A stretch of DNA of 5,389 nt, from NCBI GenBank assembly GCA_934230055.1, contig CAKQEE010000093.1:1-5389 (forward strand), given 5' to 3'. The notes under the pieces are model-generated. The model saw only the letters and a list, made by a program, of their open reading frames with translations, did no database searches and was not told the DNA's origin. This DNA comes from an uncultured Clostridia bacterium. Lineage in GTDB: Bacteria; Bacillota; Clostridia; Christensenellales; Borkfalkiaceae. The translations under genes and the position numbers were made by a program. The first letter of the stretch is position 1; every line of letters starts with the position of its first letter. This document shows, in pieces, positions 1-5,389 of this stretch.

Positions 1-2015
1 CCGATAAATTTACCTTCTACGCGGGCGTCGTTCGGTTGCATGGATAAAATCACCGATGCAAGACCGATGACAATCATTTCAAGCGGCGTCATCTGTTTCG
101 GCTGGAACGGATAGCTGTGTATTGTGGGTATCCAAAAAATCACGAACGCCAAAATCATGGTGAAAAAGGTTTTCATCAGATATAGCGAAGCGGAACTTTG
201 GACGTTGTTTATAACTCTTCTGCCTTCGTGAACGACTTGCGGCATATGTGAAAAGTTGCTGTCCATAAGAACGATATGGGCAACGTTTCTTGCCGCTTCG
301 CTACCGGAAGCTACAGAAATCGCGCAATCAGCCTCCTTAAGAGCGATTATATCGTTTACGCCGTCGCCTGTCATCGCGGTCGTGTGACCGTTTTTCTTTA
401 AGGTTTTAACTATAACGGCTTTCTGTTCGGGGGAAACCCTGCCGAAAACCACGTATTCGAGCGCGGCTTTTTCCACCTCTTCGTCCGAAAGCCCTTCAAG
501 GCTTATGTATTTTTCAGCACCGTAAATTCCCACTCTTTTAGATACTTCTGAAACGGTTACGGGGTCGTCGCCGGAAATAACTTTTATAGCGACTCCGTTT
601 TCGTTAAACCACTTCACGGTTTCGGCGGCGTCGCTCCTTATATTGTCGGCAATGAGAAGAAGGGATACCGCAACAAAGTCTTTCGGAGCTTGTTCGCCCG
701 AAAGGGGCGTATGGCTTTTTGCGAGAACCAAAACGCGCAAACCTTTCGAGGTGTGCTTTTTTATCTGCTCTTTAAGCTTGCCGTATTCGCTTTCTTCCAA
801 AACGAATTCGGGCGCGCCGAAAGCATAGGTAGAACCGCTTTCAAAAGTAACTGCGGAAAGTTTGCGTGCAGAATTAAACGGGAGAGAGGAAACGGCTTTA
901 AGGGTGCCGTTATCGCCGAATCTATCGGAAAGCGCAATCGCAGTCTGGTTTGAGTCTTTCAGCTCCGCAAGCATAGAAGAAATAACGGTTTCCGTGCCGA
1001 ATTCGTCTTCGTTAAGAACTATTTCTTCAACGAAAGTCATTTTACCGTCCGTAATCGTACCTGTTTTGTCAAAACAAATAACGTCTACTCTTGCAAGCAT
1101 TTCAAGCGAATAAAGGTCTTGAACGAGGGTATTTTGTTTGGCAAGCTTAATGATTCCGACCGCGAGCGCAAGGCTGGTCAGCAAAAACATTCCCGAGGGA
1201 ATCATTCCGATGACCACGGTTGAGGTATAGCGAATAGCTTCCGCAACGGTTTTTTCGCCGATGACCGCCGATTTTATCATATAAGCCGCGGCAAAGGGGA
1301 TTATAAGAACGGAAATCATTCTTATAAAAAACGCAAGCGAAGACATAAGCTCCGAGTGCGGTTTTCTGTATTTTTTCGCTTTTACGGAAAGCTGTTCGGA
1401 ATATCTTTCTTTTCCGACGTGTTCCGCGCGGGCGTAGCAGTTTCCTGCAACGATAAAGCTTCCGGAAAGAAGCTTATCTCCCGATTTTTTTCTTACAGGA
1501 ACGGATTCACCCGTCAAAAGCGATTCGTTGGCTTCTGCAAAACCTTCTAAAACGACGCAATCGGCGGGTATTTGCCTGCCGGCAGATAAATAAATAACGT
1601 CGTCTTTTACTACGTCTTCTATTTTGACTTCCGCTTTCTCGCCGTTTCTTACTACAGTAACCGTTTTAGCGGCGACGAGTGAAAGCTTTTCTATACAATG
1701 TTTTGCCCTGATTTCCTGAATGATGCCTATCGTTATATTCGCAACGTAAACGAGTACGAAAACAAAGTCGAACAAATCGGCTTGCGCATATAAAAGGGCG
1801 ATAAAAACAACAAGCCCCAGCAAATTGAACACGGTAAAAATATTACCGACGAATATGCTGAGGTATGATTTGGAAGTTTTTTTATAAGCGGCGTTCGTAA
1901 GCCCGTCTTTTTGTCTTTGTAAAACCTCCTCGGGGGAAAGTCCCGTTTTAACTTCGGGACAAAGTTCTTCCTCCGAGGTGGTTTTATTTACGCTGAATTC
2001 GTTACCGCTTACCAT
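1..2015 (-). CDS. CtpE-like cation-transporting P-type ATPase, 3' end cut by window edge
   Basis: Integral membrane pump that couples ATP hydrolysis, through a phospho-aspartate, to cation transport. I translated 671 codons without a stop; the frame runs off the left edge. Visible motifs: actuator-domain TGES at 168-171, TM4 motif IPSGM at 272-276, phosphorylation loop DKTGT at 316-320 (D316 is the phosphorylated Asp), nucleotide-binding KGLR at 424-427, and hinge TGDGVND at 549-555. Likely helices are TM1 about 53-77, TM2 80-101, TM3 227-247, TM4 260-291, TM5 611-630 and TM6 640-660. The remaining C-terminal helices, roughly 110 residues by family length, lie outside the window. The short nucleotide domain with FNSARK and GAPEF resembles CtpE-type pumps; mycobacterial CtpE is linked to calcium, but the substrate here is not shown. 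The start is the first ATG after an in-frame TAA at 2019-2021. The Shine-Dalgarno is weak (GGA 10 nt upstream). It starts 20 nt after leuS and is probably co-transcribed. There is no heavy-metal-binding domain. Family is sure; substrate is not. Confidence 0.93.
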   Translation of the reverse strand, partial: MVSGNEFSVNKTTSEEELCPEVKTGLSPEEVLQRQKDGLTNAAYKKTSKSYLSIFVGNIFTVFNLLGLVVFIALLYAQADLFDFVFVLVYVANITIGIIQEIRAKHCIEKLSLVAAKTVTVVRNGEKAEVKIEDVVKDDVIYLSAGRQIPADCVVLEGFAEANESLLTGESVPVRKKSGDKLLSGSFIVAGNCYARAEHVGKERYSEQLSVKAKKYRKPHSELMSSLAFFIRMISVLIIPFAAAYMIKSAVIGEKTVAEAIRYTSTVVIGMIPSGMFLLTSLALAVGIIKLAKQNTLVQDLYSLEMLARVDVICFDKTGTITDGKMTFVEEIVLNEDEFGTETVISSMLAELKDSNQTAIALSDRFGDNGTLKAVSSLPFNSARKLSAVTFESGSTYAFGAPEFVLEESEYGKLKEQIKKHTSKGLRVLVLAKSHTPLSGEQAPKDFVAVSLLLIADNIRSDAAETVKWFNENGVAIKVISGDDPVTVSEVSKRVGIYGAEKYISLEGLSDEEVEKAALEYVVFGRVSPEQKAVIVKTLKKNGHTTAMTGDGVNDIIALKEADCAISVASGSEAARNVAHIVLMDSNFSHMPQVVHEGRRVINNVQSSASLYLMKTFFTMILAFVIFWIPTIHSYPFQPKQMTPLEMIVIGLASVILSMQPNDARVEGKFI

Positions 2016-2035
2016 ATTTTATAATTCCGTCACAG

Positions 2036-4462
2036 TTATACAATTATATTTATAAGTCTTTTAGGAACAATTATGAGTTTTTTAATTTCTCTTCCGTTAA
2101 GTTCCGCGGAAATTCTTTCGTCCTTTGCGATAATCTCTCTTATTCCCGCTTCGTCTATATCCGAGGGTATATTTATTTTCGCTTTCATCTTGCTGTTTAT
2201 TTGAACGGCTACTTCAACCTCGTCAAGCGTTAAAGCGGATTCGTCGCATTCCGGATATTTAGAAAAGAATATAGACTTTTTGTTGCCGAGACTTTCCCAA
2301 ATCTCTTCCGAAAAATGGGGCGCGCAGGGGGCGAGAAGAAGGATAAATTTCTTAAAGCAATCTTTGTATAAAGAAACGTTTTTATTTTCTTCTCCGTCGT
2401 ATTTATAAAGCGCGTTAAGGAACTCCATAAGTCTTGCGACCGCGGTGTTGAACGAGAAGTTTTCCATATCTCTGTCTACGCACTTAATCGCATAGTTTGC
2501 GGCGTATAAAAGTTCTTTTTCGTTTTTGCAGATTGCCTCGTTTTTGCCTAGTTCCGTCGCCGCGACTTTTGCCGCAAGTCTTTCCACTCTGTCAAGGAAC
2601 TTCGTAATCGCTTTAATGCCGTCGTCGTTCCACGGTCCGCCTTCCGTGTAAGAAAAACCGAACATAAGATAAAGTCTTAACGTATCGGAGCCGTATTTTT
2701 CCACGTAGGGATCGGGGGCGATGATGTTGCCTTTGGATTTACTCATTCTCATTCCGTCGGGACCTAAAATAACGCCTTGATGAACGAGCGATTTAAAAGG
2801 TTCGTCGAACGTGAGGTAGCCCATATCGCGCAAAGCTTTCGTTATAAAGCGCGCGTACAAAAGGTGCATACACGCGTGTTCTGCACCGCCGACGTATTTG
2901 TCTACGGGGAGCATTTTATTGATTATTTCGGGATTGAAAGGCTCTTTCGCGTTGTGCGCGTCGGGGTATCTTAAATAATACCAGCTGGAACAAACGAACG
3001 TATCGAGCGTGTCGGGATCTCTGTGCGCGGGACCGCCGCAAACGGGACAGGTAGTTTCCATAAAGCTTTTGTGTTTGGCAAGCGGAGATTCTCCGTCGGG
3101 TTTAAATTCCACGTCGTAGGGGAGCTTGACGGGCAAATCGGAATAGGGTACGGGAACTATGCCGCACTTGTCGCAGTAAACTACGGGAATGGGTGCGCCC
3201 CAGTAACGCTGACGGGAAACGAGCCAATCGCGCAGTCTGTAATTCGTTTTATATTCCGCTTTGCCTTCTTTTATAAGCTTGTTTACGATGGCTTTTCTTC
3301 CTTCCGCGGAAGTCATTCCGTCGAAGCCCATGCTGTTTACGATAATGCCTTCTTCGTGGAAGGGGAGATCGTCGGGGCAGTTTATGCCCTTCGTTACGCG
3401 CACGATGGGCAGATTGTATTTGGTTGCGAATTCAAAATCTCTTTCGTCGCCCGAAGGAACGCCCATAACCGCGCCTGTTCCGTAAGAATACAAAACGTAA
3501 TCAGCAACGTAAATGGGTACGAGCTTGCCGTTTATGGGGTTTATGGCGTTGTGACCGATATAAACGCCCGTTTTTTCGCGAGTGGTGGAAAGACGGTCTA
3601 TTTCGTTTGCGAGAGACGTCTGATAAACGTATTCTTCAACTTCCGCGCGGCGGTCTTCCGAAGTAAGCTTTTTAACGAGCGGATGTTCGGGGGCGAGGAC
3701 TATGAAAGATACGCCGAACAGGGTGTCGGCACGCGTGGTGAAAACCTTAAAGGTGTCGCCGCTTTCGCAGGTGAATTCGATTTCCGCACCGATAGATTTG
3801 CCTATCCAGTTTTTCTGCATAAGCTTAGTTTTTTCGGGCCAATCGAGATCTTTTAAGCCCTGCAAAAGCTCTTCCGCATAATCGGTTATCTTAAAAAACC
3901 ATTGCGTAAGGTCTTTTTTTACGACGGGTGTACCGCACCTTTCGCAAGAGCCGTTTACGACCTGTTCGTTCGCAAGAACGGTTTTGCAGCTCGGACACCA
4001 GTTTACGGGAGCTTCTTTTCTGTATGCAAGCCCCTTTTCGTAAAGCTTTAAAAAAAGCCATTGCGTCCATTTATAATAATCTTCGTTACAGGTTTTTATT
4101 TCGGCGTTCCAGTCGAACATTGCACCCATTTCTTTAAGGGTTTCTTCCATATTCGCAATGTTCTTTTCGGTAGAATCTTTGGGGTGTATACCCGTTTTAA
4201 TCGCGTAATTTTCCGCAGGCAAACCGAACGCGTCGAAGCCCATCGGCTGAAAAACTTCGTAGCCCTTCATCTTTTTATAACGAACGAAGCTATCGGTAGG
4301 GCCGTAGTTGAACCAATGTCCTAAATGAAGTTTAGCCGCTGAGGGGTATGAAAACATTTCGAGACAATAATATTTTTTGTCTATGTTCTTCGGGTTGAAG
4401 TTCCCGAGCTTTTCTTTTTCCCAAACAGCCTGCCATTTTTTTTCTACTTTTTTAATGTCCAT
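2036..4462 (-). CDS. leuS: Leucyl-tRNA synthetase (LeuRS)
   Basis: Cytoplasmic class I aminoacyl-tRNA synthetase that charges tRNA-Leu with leucine using ATP and edits mischarged products. At 808 aa it is complete and of normal bacterial length. The Rossmann catalytic core has HLGH (the HIGH signature) at 46-49 and RMSKS (KMSKS) at 572-576. A Cys4 zinc site is likely at C156/C159/C173/C176, and a second CxxC pair lies at C430/C433 and C472/C475. The CP1 editing domain, about 220-415, has the threonine-rich FTTRADTLFG at 241-250 and DERD at 339-342. The helical anticodon-binding domain covers about 640-750, followed by the small C-terminal tRNA-binding domain. Two small deviations: VPSGDERD instead of the commoner VP(A/G)HDERD, and C491 in DTFVCSSWYYLRY where Asp or Glu is usual. 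The ATG is supported by GGAGGT 11 nt upstream and by alignment of the MDIKKVEKKWQ start to the family. It has its own consensus promoter, and the P-type ATPase follows after 20 nt. I saw no T-box leader. Confidence 0.98.
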   Translation of the reverse strand: MDIKKVEKKWQAVWEKEKLGNFNPKNIDKKYYCLEMFSYPSAAKLHLGHWFNYGPTDSFVRYKKMKGYEVFQPMGFDAFGLPAENYAIKTGIHPKDSTEKNIANMEETLKEMGAMFDWNAEIKTCNEDYYKWTQWLFLKLYEKGLAYRKEAPVNWCPSCKTVLANEQVVNGSCERCGTPVVKKDLTQWFFKITDYAEELLQGLKDLDWPEKTKLMQKNWIGKSIGAEIEFTCESGDTFKVFTTRADTLFGVSFIVLAPEHPLVKKLTSEDRRAEVEEYVYQTSLANEIDRLSTTREKTGVYIGHNAINPINGKLVPIYVADYVLYSYGTGAVMGVPSGDERDFEFATKYNLPIVRVTKGINCPDDLPFHEEGIIVNSMGFDGMTSAEGRKAIVNKLIKEGKAEYKTNYRLRDWLVSRQRYWGAPIPVVYCDKCGIVPVPYSDLPVKLPYDVEFKPDGESPLAKHKSFMETTCPVCGGPAHRDPDTLDTFVCSSWYYLRYPDAHNAKEPFNPEIINKMLPVDKYVGGAEHACMHLLYARFITKALRDMGYLTFDEPFKSLVHQGVILGPDGMRMSKSKGNIIAPDPYVEKYGSDTLRLYLMFGFSYTEGGPWNDDGIKAITKFLDRVERLAAKVAATELGKNEAICKNEKELLYAANYAIKCVDRDMENFSFNTAVARLMEFLNALYKYDGEENKNVSLYKDCFKKFILLLAPCAPHFSEEIWESLGNKKSIFFSKYPECDESALTLDEVEVAVQINSKMKAKINIPSDIDEAGIREIIAKDERISAELNGREIKKLIIVPKRLINIIV

Positions 4463-4473
4463 AAAGTAAATGA

Positions 4474-4479
4474 ACCTCC
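4474..4479 (-). promoter_or_regulatory. leuS ribosome binding site
   Basis: The minus strand reads GGAGGT, a near-perfect anti-16S match, with 11 bases between it and the leuS ATG. It fixes the leuS start and contrasts with the weak sites ahead of the ATPase and the EamA-type frame. Confidence 0.85.
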
Positions 4480-4511
4480 GTTGAATAACAAAGCGTATTC
4501 TAATCTAAAAC

Positions 4512-4540
4512 ATTATATAATAAAAGAAAATTTTAGTCAA
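4512..4540 (-). promoter_or_regulatory. Sigma-A promoter of leuS
   Basis: The -35 box is TTGACT (4535-4540) and the -10 box is TATAAT (4512-4517), separated by exactly 17 AT-rich bases. This is 11 of 12 consensus positions at ideal spacing. Transcription should start near 4504-4506, giving a leader of about 43 nt that contains the GGAGGT site. That leader is too short for a T-box or other large riboswitch. It probably drives leuS and the P-type ATPase behind it. A loose dyad (GCGGTT at 4558-4563 with AACCGC at 4587-4592) lies upstream of the -35; its role is unknown. Confidence 0.88.
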
Positions 4541-4597
4541 GCGATATGCAGGGCGGCGCGGTTAAAGATGATTTAAAATCAAAGAAAACCGCACGAG

Positions 4598-4632
4598 AAA
4601 AAGCGTCGGTGAATATTTTCGACGCCCGACGC
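4598..4632 (-). terminator. Intrinsic terminator after the EamA-type gene
   Basis: Read on the minus strand, GCGTCGG (4626-4632) pairs perfectly with CCGACGC (4603-4609) across a 16-nt loop. The U-run TTTTT (4598-4602) follows at once. Flanking A and T bases can lengthen the stem past a bulged G. The loop includes GCGTCG (4620-4625), which can instead pair with CGACGC inside 4603-4608, so two stems compete for the same arm. It lies about 75 nt beyond the EamA-type stop and upstream of the leuS promoter, so it should separate the two units. Confidence 0.65.
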
Positions 4633-4708
4633 CTTGACTTTTAATTCGGTTTTATTTTTTTACGTATGCGAAAAGTTTCTTCCGAAGCTCTCGTTTTCTT
4701 TATTTTCT

Positions 4709-4960
4709 TTAAGCAAAAATCGCCATGCACGCCGTTCCCGCCGTAAGAAGCGCTAAGCCGATAACGGTTTTTGCGTTAAGTTTTTCTTTCAGAACGATAA
4801 CGGAGGATATGACGGTAATCAGGATGCTTAACTTGTCGATAGGAACTACTACGCTTACCTGACCTTGCACAATCGAATCGGCTTTTTTAACGCCGAGTTT
4901 AGAAAGAATTGCGGTTGCGCCTGCAAATACGGAAGATAAGCACGCACATAAAATCCACAT
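4709..4960 (-). CDS. Internally deleted EamA/DMT-family transporter (probable remnant)
   Basis: An 83-aa hydrophobic protein matching the two ends of the single-domain EamA (drug/metabolite transporter) proteins of about 140 aa. The N-terminus, MWILCACLSS through KLGVKKADS (1-29), is the family's first helix. GQVSVVVPIDKLS (33-45) and the helices at about 44-58 and 64-82 match the family's C-terminal third, including the characteristic VPIDKLS. The expected middle (end of the first loop plus about two helices, near 55-60 residues) is absent, and the frame joins in phase around residues 29-32. No stop or frameshift interrupts it, so it could still be translated as a membrane peptide with about three helices. 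Transport function is unlikely, though a miniature protein cannot be excluded. No clear Shine-Dalgarno precedes the ATG. It sits alone between two terminator-like hairpins, downstream of tRNA-Tyr and upstream of the leuS promoter. Family recognition is from memory of family sequences, not a search. Confidence 0.7.
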   Translation of the reverse strand: MWILCACLSSVFAGATAILSKLGVKKADSIVQGQVSVVVPIDKLSILITVISSVIVLKEKLNAKTVIGLALLTAGTACMAIFA

Positions 4961-4969
4961 TTTCGGTAC

Positions 4970-4978
4970 TTTATAACA
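4970..4978 (-). promoter_or_regulatory. Possible extended -10 promoter of the EamA-type gene
   Basis: The minus strand shows TGTTATAAA, that is TG-N-TATAAA, an extended -10 element with five of six -10 matches. No convincing -35 box lies 16-18 nt upstream (TTTACA sits 22 nt before TATAAA, too far). Initiation here would leave only about 3 nt before the ATG, a nearly leaderless mRNA, which agrees with the missing Shine-Dalgarno. Tentative. Confidence 0.3.
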
Positions 4979-5095
4979 GAACGAGTTTGTTATTTATTGT
5001 AAATTTTCAAAAACATCTTTGTGATAGTTGTTTATTTTTTTGCGTTTTTATCGTTTTATGCGACTTTCTGATTGCACAAAAAATCGAATTTCGGT

Positions 5096-5131
5096 AAAAA
5101 CGGCAAAAAAGCGTATTTTTTAAAGTTGCCG
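5096..5131 (-). terminator. Second minus-strand terminator-like hairpin
   Basis: On the minus strand CGGCAA (5126-5131) pairs with TTGCCG (5101-5106), and the interior can continue with AAAAAA (5116-5121) against TTTTTT (5105-5110) around a TACGC loop. A TTTTT run (5096-5100) follows directly. It lies about 90 nt after the tRNA-Tyr terminator and before the EamA-type gene, with no coding region in between. It may be a backup terminator for the tRNA transcript or the 3' end of an unrecognised small RNA. Confidence 0.5.
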
Positions 5132-5135
5132 ACTG

Positions 5136-5175
5136 TAAGTTCTACTTATGTTAAATTTAAGCGCTAACAAGTTAG
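5136..5175. repeat. Cluster of three short dyads
   Basis: Three inverted repeats stand in a row: TAAGT-TCT-ACTTA (5136-5148), the perfect palindrome TTAAATTTAA (5151-5160), and CTAAC-AA-GTTAG (5164-5175). They lie in non-coding DNA between the tRNA-Tyr terminator and the second hairpin. Such short AT-rich dyads can arise by chance. They could also be operator half-sites or weak RNA stems. No regulator gene is present nearby to match them. Confidence 0.35.
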
Positions 5176-5218
5176 GGGGGAAGCCGCAAAGAAGAAAAGC
5201 AAAATAAAGAAAGACAAA

Positions 5219-5250
5219 AGAAAAGGAGACGCCCGAGCATCTCCTTTTCT
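5219..5250 (-). terminator. Intrinsic terminator of the tRNA-Thr/Tyr transcript
   Basis: A 14-bp stem on the minus strand pairs 5237-5250 with 5219-5232 around a TCGG tetraloop, with one G-U pair. It is followed by the pyrimidine-rich tract TTTTGTCTTTCTTT. The first stem base directly follows the tRNA CCA, so there is no single-stranded trailer between mature tRNA and hairpin. Confidence 0.88.
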
Positions 5251-5335
5251 TGGTGGAAGGGGGTGGATTCGAACCACCGAAGTCGCTGACGACAGATTTA
5301 CAGTCTGTTCCCTTTGGCCGCTCGGGAACCCTTCC
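5251..5335 (-). tRNA. tRNA-Tyr (anticodon GUA)
   Basis: A complete 85-nt class II tRNA that decodes UAU and UAC. The acceptor GGAAGGG (5329-5335) pairs with CCCTTCC (5255-5261), followed by discriminator A (5254) and an encoded CCA (5251-5253). The anticodon stem ACAGA/TCTGT carries the loop CTGTAAA, with GTA at 5299-5301. The long variable arm has a GTC/GAC stem, as expected for bacterial tRNA-Tyr, and the T arm is GGTGG-TTCGAAT-CCACC. It lies 30 nt downstream of the preceding tRNA, with no promoter recognised in the gap, so the two are probably processed from one transcript. Confidence 0.98.
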
Positions 5336-5365
5336 GTTTATATTAAGTTAAATTGCTTTACGTTT

Positions 5366-5389
5366 TGGAGCTGGTGACTGGAATCGAAC
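5366..5389 (-). tRNA. 3' end of a tRNA, probably tRNA-Thr, cut by window edge
   Basis: Twenty-four bases are visible: T-loop TTCGATT (5382-5388), T-stem strand CCAGT (5377-5381), acceptor strand CACCAGC (5370-5376), discriminator U (5369) and encoded CCA (5366-5368). The anticodon is outside the window. The implied GCTGGTG acceptor with a U discriminator is what I recall for clostridial tRNA-Thr, and Thr followed by Tyr is a common tRNA order. That it is a tRNA is firm; its identity is inference. Confidence 0.85.

Noticed and set aside
643..1550. Several plus-strand open frames of 61-87 codons
   Set aside because: All are antisense to the P-type ATPase, whose minus-strand frame carries every catalytic motif. 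None has recognisable protein features.
3023..3856. 277-codon open frame on the plus strand
   Set aside because: It lies wholly antisense to leuS, has low-complexity composition typical of a mirrored coding strand, and has no ribosome binding site or family motif. It is a shadow of leuS codon bias.
4558..4592. GCGGTT/AACCGC dyad as a terminator
   Set aside because: The arms are only 6 bp with a 23-nt loop, and neither strand has a U-run after the stem.
4541..4960. T-box riboswitch upstream of leuS
   Set aside because: I looked for the conserved T-box sequence that pairs with tRNA acceptor ends and found none. The consensus promoter also lies too close to the gene.
4909..5097. 62-codon plus-strand open frame with hydrophobic residues
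   Set aside because: It starts inside the EamA-type gene on the opposite strand and runs through AT-rich intergenic DNA. The apparent hydrophobicity comes from T-rich codons, and no Shine-Dalgarno was seen.
5175..5230. Purine-rich plus-strand tract as a coding start or repeat array
   Set aside because: It has no ATG, GTG or TTG start with a coding frame and no regular repeat unit. It is mostly the pyrimidine tail and one arm of the tRNA-Tyr terminator read on the opposite strand.
1..5389. CRISPR array, insertion sequence, phage or defence genes
   Set aside because: No regularly spaced repeats, transposase motifs, target duplications or unassigned long coding regions were seen. All long frames are explained by leuS and the ATPase.

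Overview
The window carries an ordinary, fully co-oriented stretch of a bacterial chromosome. Every supported gene lies on the minus strand, so biological order runs from high to low coordinates. The likely source is a member of the Bacillota, probably an uncultivated Clostridia-type gut or sediment lineage. The grounds are tRNAs with encoded CCA ends, a GGAGGT Shine-Dalgarno, a consensus sigma-A promoter with a 17-nt spacer, U-tract intrinsic terminators, and a P-type ATPase and LeuRS whose motifs look like Firmicutes versions. That assignment is inference from motifs; no rRNA or other marker is present.

Layout in transcription order: (1) the 3' end of a tRNA, most likely tRNA-Thr, runs off the right edge (5366-5389). 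(2) A complete class II tRNA-Tyr(GUA) lies at 5251-5335, with an intrinsic terminator whose stem begins at the first base after the CCA (5219-5250). (3) A non-coding interval (4961-5218) holds small dyads and a second minus-strand terminator-like hairpin (5096-5131). (4) An 83-codon reading frame (4709-4960) matches both ends of a single-domain EamA/DMT transporter but lacks the middle, and is followed by a terminator-like hairpin (4598-4632). (5) A consensus promoter (4512-4540) and a leader of about 43 nt precede leuS (2036-4462, 808 aa), a complete leucyl-tRNA synthetase. (6) Twenty bases after leuS starts a CtpE-like cation-transporting P-type ATPase (1-2015), which is open at the left edge; 671 codons are present and the last membrane helices are missing.

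The tRNAs and leuS are translation functions. The ATPase probably shares the leuS transcript, since the gap is 20 nt with no promoter or terminator recognised in it, but a functional link is not evident. The EamA frame looks like a decaying or miniaturised transporter.

I found no CRISPR array, insertion sequence, phage gene, toxin-antitoxin pair or novel defence system. The observations most worth checking are the in-frame deletion in the EamA gene, the unexplained hairpin segment between tRNA-Tyr and that gene, the absence of a T-box leader before leuS, and the non-acidic TM4 motif of the ATPase.
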